From: a bacterium | Lineage (GTDB): Bacteria > Electryoneota > Electryoneia > Electryoneales > Electryoneaceae | DNA length: 61,500 nucleotides | NCBI GenBank assembly: GCA_028278125.1 | Contig: JANQEY010000120.1 | Location: 1-61,500, forward strand | Direction of reading: 5' to 3' | Part shown: in pieces, positions 7,432 through 16,394 of the stretch | Numbering within the stretch: the first letter of the stretch is position 1 | Layout of the letters: each line of letters starts with the position of its first letter | Notes under the pieces: generated by a model | The model's database searches: none | The model's input: the letters and a program-made list of their open reading frames with translations, nothing else | Told to the model about the DNA's origin: nothing | Translations under genes and position numbers: made by a program

Positions 7432-8796
7432 TTAAGCTGATTTCTCAGCAGCTTCCTGTTCTGCCTTGTGGATAATCGGATTCACCTTTTTCAGGAGTAA
7501 AAACAGGATAAATGCGACAAACAGTGACGATCCGACCAGCATAAAGAAGAAATTGCTATGTGACATTTTATCCCAGAAACCACCAATCAATCCCGACAGG
7601 TATCCGCCGATTGCAGCCGCGGCAAACCATCCACCCATCATCATTCCCAGTTTTCCCGGCGGAGCGAGTTTCGAGACCAGCGATAATCCCATTGGTGAAA
7701 GACATAACTCTCCAAGCGTGATGGTCGCGTATGCAGCAAGTAACCAGAATACACTGACATGACCAGTGTTACCCCCGTTCAAGCCTGCAAATGCAAGGAT
7801 CAGGTAACACCCAGCTGTCAACAGCATTCCAATAACCATCTTGGCTGCTGTACTGGGCTCGAGGTTACGTTTTCTCAGGAATCCCCAGAACGCGATGACA
7901 GGGAAAGTGAAGAGAAGAATAAACATGGGATTAATTGACTGGAATGTTTCGGGTAACAGCGCAGTATTAGTTGCTTCCCTCGCCCAGAATGTCAGTGTCA
8001 AACCCTGCTGTTCAAAAGCCATCCAGAAGAAGATTACAATCCCGAATATTATCATGAGCGCCATAGTTCGTTCACGGTTTGTCTTGGGATCACCCATATC
8101 GACATTTGCCTGTTCGTCTTTTTCAGCCAGGCGTTTACGGCGTGGTGGAACATCTCCCTCTTCAACCTTGCTTCTGAAAGACATAAAAATCATTTGGGAA
8201 ATAACCATCCCGATTCCTGCGGCGGCAAAAGCATAATGCCAACCATGTGTCGGGTGGAATGCCCTAAGGTATGTAGCGACAAGCGGTGAAATAAACGCGC
8301 CAAGATTAATACCCATATAGAATATATTATAACCGTCATCCTTCTTTTCAGGCACCTTGGTATAGAGATTACCAAGCATCGTAGAAATATTAGGTTTAAA
8401 TAGACCATTCCCGATAATCAGGCAAACAAGCGCGGAGAAGAAAAAGGGCAATGGTGGGAACGCCAGCAGGAAATGTCCGGCAATAAAGAAAAATCCACCG
8501 ATCATGATTGAACGTCTTGTTCCGAGGTAACGGTCGGCAATAATCCCACCGATAAATGGTGTGAAATAAACAAGGCCAACGTATAAGCCGTAAATCTGTG
8601 AGGTTAAAAACTGGCTGAATCCCAGCCCACCTCTTTCCACCTCGGATATCATGTAGAGAGCGAAAATCGCACGCATACAGTAGAAGCTGAATCTCTCAGC
8701 CATCTCTGTTAAAAATAAAATAGGTAATCCCCTGGGATGTTTCCGTTTAGCGGTTCCCGGTACATCACCTCCAGCCGCAGCTACACTCATCGGCAT
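7432..8796 (-). CDS. Proton-dependent oligopeptide transporter (POT/PTR family)
   Basis: This 454-residue major-facilitator protein carries the POT signature ExxERF at residues 31-36 (EMAERFSFYCMRAIFALYM). GGIIADRYLGTRRSI and GNGLFKPNISTMLGNLY follow. These motifs mark proton-coupled uptake of di- and tripeptides across the inner membrane. The predicted 12 or more helices and length agree with the family. The 3' end lies 25 bases upstream of the nuclease-like gene. A short non-coding stretch with REP repeats lies upstream, so it probably has its own promoter. Confidence 0.9.
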   Translation of the reverse strand: MPMSVAAAGGDVPGTAKRKHPRGLPILFLTEMAERFSFYCMRAIFALYMISEVERGGLGFSQFLTSQIYGLYVGLVYFTPFIGGIIADRYLGTRRSIMIGGFFFIAGHFLLAFPPLPFFFSALVCLIIGNGLFKPNISTMLGNLYTKVPEKKDDGYNIFYMGINLGAFISPLVATYLRAFHPTHGWHYAFAAAGIGMVISQMIFMSFRSKVEEGDVPPRRKRLAEKDEQANVDMGDPKTNRERTMALMIIFGIVIFFWMAFEQQGLTLTFWAREATNTALLPETFQSINPMFILLFTFPVIAFWGFLRKRNLEPSTAAKMVIGMLLTAGCYLILAFAGLNGGNTGHVSVFWLLAAYATITLGELCLSPMGLSLVSKLAPPGKLGMMMGGWFAAAAIGGYLSGLIGGFWDKMSHSNFFFMLVGSSLFVAFILFLLLKKVNPIIHKAEQEAAEKSA

Positions 8797-9242
8797 CCTC
8801 TTCCATGTATTTACAGCTTATTCTCGTGTTCGTGTTTAAATGATCAACAAAGATTGAACCAGAATCGGTTGATGTCAAGTTGATAAAGGACAAAATCACG
8901 ATTTACAGGCTCGATACTGTGGACACGAAGAGGTGAAACTTGTGAGAGAATTGAAGAGTGGTTGGCACACTGTTGTTAAAGTAATGCTTAAATGAAAATC
9001 CGTAACGTGAGCTTTTGAGAGAAGATGTGGTTGATTTCATAATCCCGGGTTGCAAGCCAACCCGGGCTACGCATGTGGGTATTTTATTTTTTGATAGAGT
9101 CAGTTATAAATGGAAATGCTTTGAAATTGTTTGGAATTATATCACATATCAATTTTAAACGAGTGTAGCCTGGGTTGGCTCGCAACCCAGGATTCAGAGA
9201 TGATTTGTATAAGCAAGTAGAAACGATTTATTTATATTGTGT
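8797..9242. repeat. Gap with two GTAG-headed REP palindromes facing each other
   Basis: No gene is seen. REP units lie at 9044-9070 (CCCGGGTTG...CAACCCGGG read toward CTAC) and 9165-9191 (GTAG then CCTGGGTTGG...CAACCCAGG). Their GTAG ends face each other across 94 bases. They lie downstream of the transposase gene at 9243-9776. The left half, nearest the peptide transporter gene, has no repeat I can see and probably holds its promoter. Confidence 0.8.
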
Positions 9243-9776
9243 TCAATCCGTCCATGGTGGAAAATCAATGATCCCTGGATCTGGATTGTTTTCCTCCCAT
9301 AACCTTGCGCTTGACCATCTCCATTCAACAGGTTCTGTAACTAAATTCGCCCGTACCGGATTATTATGCATATATTCTATTGTTTTCCTGACCACTTCAT
9401 CACTATAAACATTCCTGCCGAAAGCACCTTCTTGCCAGAATTGATAATATTGTTTACCCTTACGAGTCACTTTTAACCTACTCGCAATCCTCGCATTATT
9501 CATTTCTATATATTTCATTGCTTTATAACTGAATGGACGTTTGATTGAATGTAAAATCCTTGAAACCCTGACTTTCGAATCGTTAAATATTAATAAATGA
9601 ATGTGATTCGGCATAATCACATAAGCCAAAAGTTTAAAATTCAATCGATTGCGTGTAATGATCAATTGATCAAGAAACAATTTGCACAGGTAAGAATTGC
9701 GAAAATGTGGTATGTTTAAATTACATTTAATTGTCAGGAAATGCGCATGACCTTCTTCTTCAATTATTCTTGGCAT
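9243..9776 (-). CDS. REP-associated tyrosine transposase (RAYT, Y1/HUH type)
   Basis: The 177-residue protein carries the HUH metal motif in YVIMPNHIHLLIF (His58 and His60). The catalytic-tyrosine segment is IEYMHNNPVRANLV (Tyr135), the family's YIHxNPVRAG block. The RWSS motif near residue 155 is also typical. These enzymes nick single-stranded REP DNA at a GTAG-marked hairpin and are usually single-copy, domesticated relatives of IS200/IS605 transposases. Palindromes headed by GTAG flank it on both sides (9044-9070, 9165-9191, 9836-9862, 10145-10171, 10227-10253). It reads through intact, so it may be active. Confidence 0.9.
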   Translation of the reverse strand: MPRIIEEEGHAHFLTIKCNLNIPHFRNSYLCKLFLDQLIITRNRLNFKLLAYVIMPNHIHLLIFNDSKVRVSRILHSIKRPFSYKAMKYIEMNNARIASRLKVTRKGKQYYQFWQEGAFGRNVYSDEVVRKTIEYMHNNPVRANLVTEPVEWRWSSARLWEENNPDPGIIDFPPWTD

Positions 9777-10263
9777 TTGAAATTAGTTAGAGTGGTTTGA
9801 CGGAATTGTTTATAATATTCATTAATTTTATTAATCCCGGGTTGCGAGTCAACCCGGGCTACACACGAGAATGAATTTCTTTTGTATTGGAAAACAGATT
9901 ATGTCAATTTCAGGTGGTAGCCAAATATTTCATTGGAACAATTACTGAAAATTTCGAGATATACCTCGATGTGATGTCTGGTTTGGTTATTGTCAACCGT
10001 TGATTTTAAAAAGGAAGATTCAACTCTGGTGAGCCCTAAGATATGAACAGTCATGCGTGTAGTCTTAGTTGGTTATTGTCAATCATTGATTAAACGTTGG
10101 AGGATTCAACTCTGTTGAGCCCAAAGATATGAGCAGTCATGCGTGTAGCCTGGGTTGGCTTGTAACCCAGGTGAATAGATTCATTATTAAGGAATAGCTT
10201 CTTCTTTTTCAAACTTTCCAAGGCGTGTAGCCTGGGTTGGCTCGCAACCCAGGTACATCTGAA
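9777..10263. repeat. REP array with an 86-base tandem repeat
   Basis: No gene is seen. REP units lie at 9836-9862, 10145-10171 and 10227-10253; the last two have the same orientation. From 9985 to about 10155 an 86-base unit occurs twice (9985-10070, then 10071 on). Shared blocks are GGTTATTGTCAA, GATTCAACTCTG, TGAGCCC, AAGATATGA and CAGTCATGCGTGTAG. The first unit ends in a decayed REP head (GTAGTCTTAGTTGG), the second in an intact one. Confidence 0.8.
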
Positions 10264-12204
10264 TTATTTCATTAGTACAACCTTTTGCATCAGATTCCGG
10301 GTGCCCCTGTCCCGCAATGGCGGGAAGACAGGATCTATTGTAGTTTGCACAAAATAAATCCCACTTGATAATCCTGAACCATCAAACTCAAACGAATGGT
10401 ATCCTGCATTGTATTGGCCATCCGCCAGAGACGCTACATGTTGACCTAGCGCGTTGTAGACGTTCAACTTCATTTGTGAAAAATCAGCCAGCCCAATGGT
10501 GATATGTGTTACAGGATTAAAGGGATTAGGAAATGCTTTTTCCATGATGAAATCTGATGGACTTTCTGAGGATGCAGAATAATCACGAGATTCAGTATGA
10601 ATAAATTCATCCCAACCGTAAGCTGTCCAGGTAAATTCATCATCACCAATTTGCCCACCTGCCAGCTTGATAACCTCTATTGTATCTGAAGCGACAACGT
10701 AATTAGGGTATAACCCTACACTGGCAACAAAATCATAAATAGCTCCCGGCACTACTCCTGGGACCTCCTGTTCAAAATCATTTGTAAAATGAATACTGGC
10801 GGGTAATCTAATTGTCGCGCCGAGTATTGGAAACGTAAACCCATTAGGCAGTATAACCTGCAGCCAAGCATCTGCATCAACAGGGAATCTCATATGGTTG
10901 TAAAGATTAATGTTGTAAGAGAAGATTCCACCCTCAGCAGGAATTACTACAGGTGGATTAACTGGTGTCATTATCAGGGTTGCCGGGTATGTTTCGTTTA
11001 AATCATATATATATGCTGCACCACTATCATAATTAGCAGTACTATCACCATCTTCCATCCAAGCTCCGACAAGTACATGCGAACCACTTATAGAAACACT
11101 ACCGCCAAAGTAATCGTATCTTTGTGCATCGTAGGCCATCAACTTATACGTTGAAATCCATTCCTCCCCATCATGTTCAATTACATAAGCTGCACCAGCC
11201 TTCATTGCTGCTTCTCTATCACTTTGTGCACCAACTATAATTGTGCTGTCATATATAGAGACACTTTTACCGAAATAACCTTCATAATATGGATCGGGAG
11301 CCCTGATTCTTTGTTGTTGAATCCACTCTTCGCCGTTAAATGAATAAATGTAGATTGCCCCCGCATCTGTTGACCCCCAATCATAATAAAAAGCACCAAC
11401 TACTGCGAGATTTCCCTCAACCGCAACAGAGCAACCAAACATATCCGCAGGAGATCCATCGCTGGCATAAATACGTTGTTCTTCAACCCAAATACTATCC
11501 TGAAATTGATATATATACGCAGCTCCTGAATTTATGTTTATACCATCAGCCCATATCGCTCCTACAATCGCCTTATTTCCATCTGTATGAATAGAGGATG
11601 AAAAATAAACATTCTCTTCTATATCTTCAGGTTGAATTCTTTGTTGTTCAATCCACTCTTCACCATCATAGTGATAATAATAGATAGCCCCTGCATATTC
11701 AGGCATATCTTCCTGTACACCAACTAGTGCTATGTCTCCATGTATTGCGACTTCATGCCCAAACAAGTCTTCTGCTTCACCGGCACTAGCAGTTAGCTTC
11801 TGTTGTTCGATCCAGGTGTCATCAATGTTCTCAAATATGTATGCTGCTCCAGCATACAACCCTAATTCATCATCTCCAGCAGAGCCAATAATGCATCGAT
11901 TACCGACGATTGAAACTGAACTCCCGAAGAATCCCAAATCGTCTGCATCACTTGCTAGTAGCTTGGTGTGTTCTAACCATGCACCTTGCTGTCGTTTATA
12001 GATATATGCCGCACCAGTCTCATCACCATTATCGTCTAGGCCCAATCTTGCGCCTATAACTGCAAAATCACCTGAAATTGAAATAGAATAACCAAAATTA
12101 TGATCTTCACCAGCATCACTGGCGGTCAATTTCTGTTCTGTTTGAGCAAAGATAGAGATAGGTATATACAGGCTGGTCAGAATTGATATTATTATCCAAC
12201 GCAT
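10264..12204 (-). CDS. Secreted FG-GAP repeat protein with type IX sorting domain
   Basis: This 646-residue protein has a signal peptide (residues 1-20). About seven repeats of 45-50 residues follow the FG-GAP pattern, each with FG.S.SI.GD.A..GA and GAAYIY, and should form an integrin-like beta-propeller to about residue 400. A beta-sandwich-like region follows. The C-terminus is a type IX sorting domain: AFPNPFNPVTHI, then NVYNALGQHVASL, SSGIYFVQTT and KVVLMK. The sorting domain carries about 12 extra residues (DPVFPPLRDRGTR) encoded by a palindromic repeat at 10306-10332. It is likely a cell-surface protein; ligand unknown. Confidence 0.85.
   Translation of the reverse strand: MRWIIISILTSLYIPISIFAQTEQKLTASDAGEDHNFGYSISISGDFAVIGARLGLDDNGDETGAAYIYKRQQGAWLEHTKLLASDADDLGFFGSSVSIVGNRCIIGSAGDDELGLYAGAAYIFENIDDTWIEQQKLTASAGEAEDLFGHEVAIHGDIALVGVQEDMPEYAGAIYYYHYDGEEWIEQQRIQPEDIEENVYFSSSIHTDGNKAIVGAIWADGININSGAAYIYQFQDSIWVEEQRIYASDGSPADMFGCSVAVEGNLAVVGAFYYDWGSTDAGAIYIYSFNGEEWIQQQRIRAPDPYYEGYFGKSVSIYDSTIIVGAQSDREAAMKAGAAYVIEHDGEEWISTYKLMAYDAQRYDYFGGSVSISGSHVLVGAWMEDGDSTANYDSGAAYIYDLNETYPATLIMTPVNPPVVIPAEGGIFSYNINLYNHMRFPVDADAWLQVILPNGFTFPILGATIRLPASIHFTNDFEQEVPGVVPGAIYDFVASVGLYPNYVVASDTIEVIKLAGGQIGDDEFTWTAYGWDEFIHTESRDYSASSESPSDFIMEKAFPNPFNPVTHITIGLADFSQMKLNVYNALGQHVASLADGQYNAGYHSFEFDGSGLSSGIYFVQTTIDPVFPPLRDRGTRNLMQKVVLMK
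10306..10332. repeat. 27-base palindrome inside the coding sequence
   Basis: CCTGTCCCGC and GCGGGAAGACAGG pair around AATG with a 3-base bulge. It lies inside the sorting domain of the FG-GAP gene and keeps the frame. The matching segment in the sorting domain at 16395-17669 is about 12 residues shorter, so this looks like an inserted repeat. Confidence 0.7.
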
Positions 12205-12242
12205 GACTAATCCTGAACTTATTTATCCAATCTCTAAATATA

Positions 12243-12271
12243 TAAAAAAATCCCCTGATTTCTCAAGGGAT
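12243..12271 (-). terminator. Rho-independent terminator after nupC
   Basis: On the minus strand a 9-bp stem (ATCCCTTGA/TCAGGGGAT) with a GAAA tetraloop is followed by seven T. It ends the nupC transcript and isolates the FG-GAP gene downstream. Confidence 0.85.
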
Positions 12272-12338
12272 AGGTGATTATAAATATATTATTATTCAAC
12301 TTGTTACGATGTATATATACCATATACCTAATGACAGA

Positions 12339-13643
12339 TTACAGCAATATCCCCGCTATTGCTGCTGTCTGCCAGCTTGCCATGGCACCGGCGAACATCG
12401 CACGTAAGCCCAGACGTGCCAGGTCTTTTCTTCTAGAAGGTACTAATGCGGCGATCCCTCCGATCTGGATCGCTATTGACGAGAAGTTCGCAAATCCACA
12501 AAGCGCATAAGTAGCAATAGTAAAACTCCGTGGGCTGATCTGATCCTTAACATTAACAAGGTCAATATAGGCGATAAACTCGTTAAGGCTGATCTTTGTA
12601 CCCAGCAGATAACCCACTTCGAGGATATCCTTAGGGCTGACACCCATCAATAACGCCAGTGGTGAAAATACAATCCCAAATATTGTTTTTAATGTCAGAT
12701 CCCATCCAAACAAACCCCCAAACCAGCCAAGAATGCCATTTATTAAGGCTATCAACGCAATAAATGCTATCAGCATCGCAGCTACATTTACTGCCAGTTT
12801 AAGACCATCGGTAGCACCTGCTGCAGCCGCGTCGATCACGTTTGTGTTCGGTTTTTCGAGATCAACTTTAACAGACGTACCGGTAACAGGCTTTTCCACC
12901 TCCGGCACCATCATTTTCGCAAACACCAGCGCCGCAGGAGCACTCATGACCGATGCTGCCATCAGGTGCCCCGGATCAATCCCGAACCTTGTATACGCAG
13001 CGAGTACACCCCCGGCAACCGTCGCAAAACCACAAGTCATTATCGCCATGATTTCGCTGAAGGTCATTTTATCTATGAACGGTTTAACAACAAATGGAGC
13101 TTCCGTTTGTCCAACAAAAATATTACTAGCCGACGCCAGGGATTCAGCCCCGGAAGTTTTCATCAACCGTGTCATAACCCAGGCAAATCCCTGGACAATT
13201 CGCTGCATAATTCCCAGGTGATAGAGCAGCGCCATTAATGAGCCGAAAAAGATTATCGTTGGAAGGACGTGTATTCCAAAAATTGTCCCAATCGAAACAA
13301 ACGATTCGGAATCAGGGTTCCAGACCTGGAAGCCCTCAACTAATCCACCCGGAGGAATACTGTCGGAGATTGAAGTGGCTATATCTGAACTGGTTAGATA
13401 CAGGTCTCCGAAGATAAATTTTGCACCGTAATCCGTGTACATTAATAGTTTTGATACCAATGCCCGGGCTCCCTCGAACAACCATTCTCCAGGTGTAGTT
13501 TTGAGAACAATAATCGCAAATACCACCTGGAGACCAACACCCACACCTACAGTCCGCCAGTTTATTGCTTTCCGGTTGTTGGACATCAACCAGGCTATAC
13601 CCATCAAGGCTATAACACCAAGAATACCTGTAAATCTTTCCAA
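12339..13643 (-). CDS. nupC: Concentrative nucleoside transporter (CNT/NupC family)
   Basis: The 434-residue polytopic inner-membrane protein belongs to the CNT family, which imports nucleosides with sodium or protons. The signatures are visible: GQTEAPFVVKPFI (nucleoside-binding hairpin), FATVAGGVLAAY, and the C-terminal YALCGFANFSSIAIQIGG. It ends at its own terminator (12243-12271) and starts downstream of the salvage-operon terminator (13684-13730), so it is a separate unit placed beside cdd-udk-tdk. Substrate preference cannot be read from sequence alone. Confidence 0.92.
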   Translation of the reverse strand: MERFTGILGVIALMGIAWLMSNNRKAINWRTVGVGVGLQVVFAIIVLKTTPGEWLFEGARALVSKLLMYTDYGAKFIFGDLYLTSSDIATSISDSIPPGGLVEGFQVWNPDSESFVSIGTIFGIHVLPTIIFFGSLMALLYHLGIMQRIVQGFAWVMTRLMKTSGAESLASASNIFVGQTEAPFVVKPFIDKMTFSEIMAIMTCGFATVAGGVLAAYTRFGIDPGHLMAASVMSAPAALVFAKMMVPEVEKPVTGTSVKVDLEKPNTNVIDAAAAGATDGLKLAVNVAAMLIAFIALIALINGILGWFGGLFGWDLTLKTIFGIVFSPLALLMGVSPKDILEVGYLLGTKISLNEFIAYIDLVNVKDQISPRSFTIATYALCGFANFSSIAIQIGGIAALVPSRRKDLARLGLRAMFAGAMASWQTAAIAGILL

Positions 13644-13683
13644 GGATATCTCCTTTTCCTGCTACATCTGATCAAACCAGGAT

Positions 13684-13730
13684 AAAAAAAGAGGCAGGAA
13701 GATCGATCAAATAGAAATCAATTCCTGCCT
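13684..13730 (-). terminator. Rho-independent terminator after tdk
   Basis: On the minus strand AGGCAGGAA pairs with TTCCTGCCT across a 21-base loop and is followed by C and seven T. It closes the cdd-udk-tdk transcript and separates it from nupC. Confidence 0.8.
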
Positions 13731-13752
13731 TTAAAAATTAACACTTCAGGTG

Positions 13753-14370
13753 TCATTCTTTGCCACCGTTGAATAAGCGTGTCTGTCCTCTAAGCTCTCC
13801 AGTTTCTCCCGGTGGCTGCCAGCAATTTCGGCACCTTGCTTCGTAGATGGTCGTCCCTCCGACTACAATCCTCTCTGTCCCTCCGCCAATGCGCTGAGTC
13901 CGGTGAGCGGGTGCTCCGCACTTATGACAGACTGCCATCAGCTTGGTGACATATTCAGCTTCACAGATCAGTTGAGGTACCGGTTCAAATGGATCACCAC
14001 GGTAATCGGTATCCAATCCGGCAATTATAACTCTTTTCCCTTTTTCAGCAAGTCGCCTGACTACTGTGGGTAAATCCCCCTCGATAAACTGTGCTTCGTC
14101 TATTCCAACAACTTCTGCATCACCAATTTGATCCTCTATCTGTCGTGCATTTTTAACGAGTAAAGATGGGATTCTCATTTCGCTGTGGCTGACAACATCC
14201 TGTTCATCGTACCTGTCATCAATACCCGGTTTGAATACTACAACAGACTGCTGCGCTATTTTCGCACGACGGATCCGCCTGATCATCTCCTCTGTTTTCC
14301 CGGAGAACATACACCCGCAAACAACTTCCACCCAGCCGCGTCCATCATCCCGCATAATGCTCAGCATCAA
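13753..14370 (-). CDS. tdk: Thymidine kinase (type II)
   Basis: This 205-residue enzyme phosphorylates thymidine (and deoxyuridine) with ATP. The P-loop is GCMFSGKTEEM near residues 18-28, the Walker B-like DEAQF is at VGIDEAQFIE, and the zinc site is formed by CHKCG and CRNC in the lasso region. It overlaps the udk stop by four bases (ATGA) and is the last gene of the salvage operon. Length and motifs are standard. Confidence 0.95.
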   Translation of the reverse strand: MMLSIMRDDGRGWVEVVCGCMFSGKTEEMIRRIRRAKIAQQSVVVFKPGIDDRYDEQDVVSHSEMRIPSLLVKNARQIEDQIGDAEVVGIDEAQFIEGDLPTVVRRLAEKGKRVIIAGLDTDYRGDPFEPVPQLICEAEYVTKLMAVCHKCGAPAHRTQRIGGGTERIVVGGTTIYEARCRNCWQPPGETGELRGQTRLFNGGKE

Positions 14371-14996
14371 GTACTTTCCTCGTTTAACAGGGTTCTGATA
14401 TGATTGGAGAGAATACGAATAGCCGGTGTGTTTTTTCCACCTCTCGGGATAATAATATCGGCATATCTTTTTGATGGTTCTACAAACTGAAGATGTGCCG
14501 GCCGCACACTCTCCATGTACTGCAGGATAACACTCTGTGAACTTCGACCACGTTCAATCTCGTCACGTTGCAGTCGTCGAGCCAGGCGAAGATCAGCTGA
14601 TTCATCGACGTAAACAGAGAAATCGAGCATATCGCGAAGTTCAGGGACAAAAAGAACCTGGATACCCTCAATGATAATTACCGACCGTGGATCGAGCGTA
14701 GTCGTTTCACCCGTCCGAGTATGATCTATAAATGAATATACGGGTTCTTCAATGGGGCTACCGTCCATCAGTTGTTCGAGGTGTTCTATCAGCAGTTCAT
14801 TGTCGAATGCTTCCGGGCGGTCAAAATCCCACTTGGCGCGTTTTTCCGCGGGAATCTCTCGTAGATCGTGATAATAATTGTCCTGTGAACAGATCAAAAC
14901 TTTGTCTTTGCCAACCATTTCAGCGGTACGATTAGCGACCATTGTTTTGCCGCTGCATGTCCCCCCCGCTATCCCCACAAGCGCTTTTGGCTTCAT
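14367..14996 (-). CDS. udk: Uridine kinase
   Basis: The 209-residue uridine/cytidine kinase starts MKPKALVGIAGGTCSGKT, with the P-loop GGTCSGKT at residues 10-17. CSQDNYYHD, NWDFDRPEAFD-type sequence and IIEGIQVLF are family motifs. It makes UMP and CMP from the nucleosides. It overlaps both cdd and tdk by four bases, so translation is probably coupled. Confidence 0.95.
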   Translation of the reverse strand: MKPKALVGIAGGTCSGKTMVANRTAEMVGKDKVLICSQDNYYHDLREIPAEKRAKWDFDRPEAFDNELLIEHLEQLMDGSPIEEPVYSFIDHTRTGETTTLDPRSVIIIEGIQVLFVPELRDMLDFSVYVDESADLRLARRLQRDEIERGRSSQSVILQYMESVRPAHLQFVEPSKRYADIIIPRGGKNTPAIRILSNHIRTLLNEEST

Positions 14997-15418
14997 TCAC
15001 CCGGCCCTTTCAGCAAAGCCGAATCGCTGAACGGATAGGGATACAATTCATCTAATGAGTGGATACCCGTTTTGTCTGTTTCCGGATCGTATATAATTAC
15101 ATCGATCCCGCGGGCGTAATCATGCAGCAATTGCCTGCAGGCACCGCACGGCTGGACAATCTCGGGAGCTGACGCGGAGATTACAATACGTTTGAATGAT
15201 CGTACACCTTCTGATAAAGCCTTGGTCAGGGCAACCCTTTCAGCGCAGATAGTCAATCCGAAACTGGATGATTCAACATTACATCCGGTCCATACATTTC
15301 CTTCGCTGTCTTCCAATGCCGCACCTACCCGAAAACCCGAGTAAGGAGCCGCGGCATTCTCACGAGCCGTGGTCGCTTTTTTCAGAAGGTTTTGAATTTG
15401 AGGTGTGTTTATATCCAT
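14993..15418 (-). CDS. cdd: Cytidine deaminase
   Basis: The 141-residue enzyme converts cytidine and deoxycytidine to uridine forms. The zinc motifs are CAERVAL (Cys and catalytic Glu) and PCGACRQ. The N-terminus, with APYSGFRVGAAL, aligns with homologues from the chosen start, so the 59-base overlap with the UshA-like gene upstream (15360-15418) is probably real. It overlaps udk by four bases. Confidence 0.95.
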   Translation of the reverse strand: MDINTPQIQNLLKKATTARENAAAPYSGFRVGAALEDSEGNVWTGCNVESSSFGLTICAERVALTKALSEGVRSFKRIVISASAPEIVQPCGACRQLLHDYARGIDVIIYDPETDKTGIHSLDELYPYPFSDSALLKGPGE

Positions 15419-16385
15419 CCAAATACCCGACCTGGTTGTCGGTTAATTCCACTTTTTCCTGTATTTTTTTCAGGAACTGCACCATATTTTCATCAGATAC
15501 CGCACGTTTACCCAGGGAAATTGAATTTCTTTCGAACGTCCAGGTTCCATCTTGTGTACGGTTGGTGATCAATTTTTCAAAGTGTTTCCCCAGCCTGCTG
15601 CAGGTAGCAAAGGGAATATCATCCACACGTACAATTTCCCTTTTAAAACTCCTGCTGTTGCTGCTAATAATGAGTCCGATTTTATCCTTTTCTACCTGGC
15701 TTAGCCACTCTTCCACTTTACCCCTGTCGGCATCAGTCAGCAGGATTGTCATCCGGATGTCCTTAGGTAAACTTTTAAGTTCCCTTTGAAGAGCGTCAAC
15801 CGGATTCTCAAATTTTACGTTTGCCTCTTTATGTAACTGGTAATCCGGCCCGCCACGGCAGACACCAATGATAGCCACCGGAATCCCTTTTTTCATGGGA
15901 CCGGCACCAAGTTCAACAATTTTTTTACCGGGGAACGGACGTTCATTGGTAGAACTGACCAGAACATTAGCACCTACGAAGGGTATACGATATTCACTCG
16001 ATAATTCAACAAGTGGATCTATACCTTTACTCAAATCCCGATAGCTTGTTAAAATCGCGTCCAGCCCAAGCTTTTTCATACCGGCGAGTAACATCTCTGT
16101 TTTTCCGGGCCCGGTATCAGGACGAATTGCAGAAAAATTACCCGCATCAACAACGAGACGCATAGAACGATCGAGCTCGAGGTTTTCGATAGCTTTAGCC
16201 CGGCGTGGTATTCCACCGGCAGGATTTCCCGGGCATTTACAAGGTGCTACTGTTCCCAGGAGGTTGCCCGAATAGATTATATCAAACGGACCGCTGGGTA
16301 TCTCACTGCTGCATCCGAAAAAAAGACAAATTGATACAAGTAGAAGAAAGAGGTTAAAATGTCTAAGCGAAAAGAAACTTCTCAT
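15360..16385 (-). CDS. UshA-like lipoprotein pseudoenzyme with CxC motif
   Basis: This 341-residue protein has a lipobox (residues near LFFGC), so it is probably lipid-anchored outside the inner membrane. The fold is the UshA/5'-nucleotidase N-terminal domain, but the metal ligands are gone: the NDxHG position reads SGNLLG, GD reads AGN, GNHE reads TSYRD and GHxH reads SSNSRS. It keeps the CKCPGNPAGGIPRR motif, shared with the paralogue at 5927-6811; relatives are annotated as UshA-like (seleno)proteins. It precedes cdd and overlaps it by 59 bases, hinting at a nucleotide-related role. Confidence 0.6.
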   Translation of the reverse strand: MRSFFSLRHFNLFLLLVSICLFFGCSSEIPSGPFDIIYSGNLLGTVAPCKCPGNPAGGIPRRAKAIENLELDRSMRLVVDAGNFSAIRPDTGPGKTEMLLAGMKKLGLDAILTSYRDLSKGIDPLVELSSEYRIPFVGANVLVSSTNERPFPGKKIVELGAGPMKKGIPVAIIGVCRGGPDYQLHKEANVKFENPVDALQRELKSLPKDIRMTILLTDADRGKVEEWLSQVEKDKIGLIISSNSRSFKREIVRVDDIPFATCSRLGKHFEKLITNRTQDGTWTFERNSISLGKRAVSDENMVQFLKKIQEKVELTDNQVGYLDGYKHTSNSKPSEKSDHGS

Positions 16386-16394
16386 AATTACATC

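Noticed and set aside
9985..10253. Possible CRISPR array
   Set aside because: The repeats are palindromic, differ in spacing, and number only two or three; no cas gene is present.
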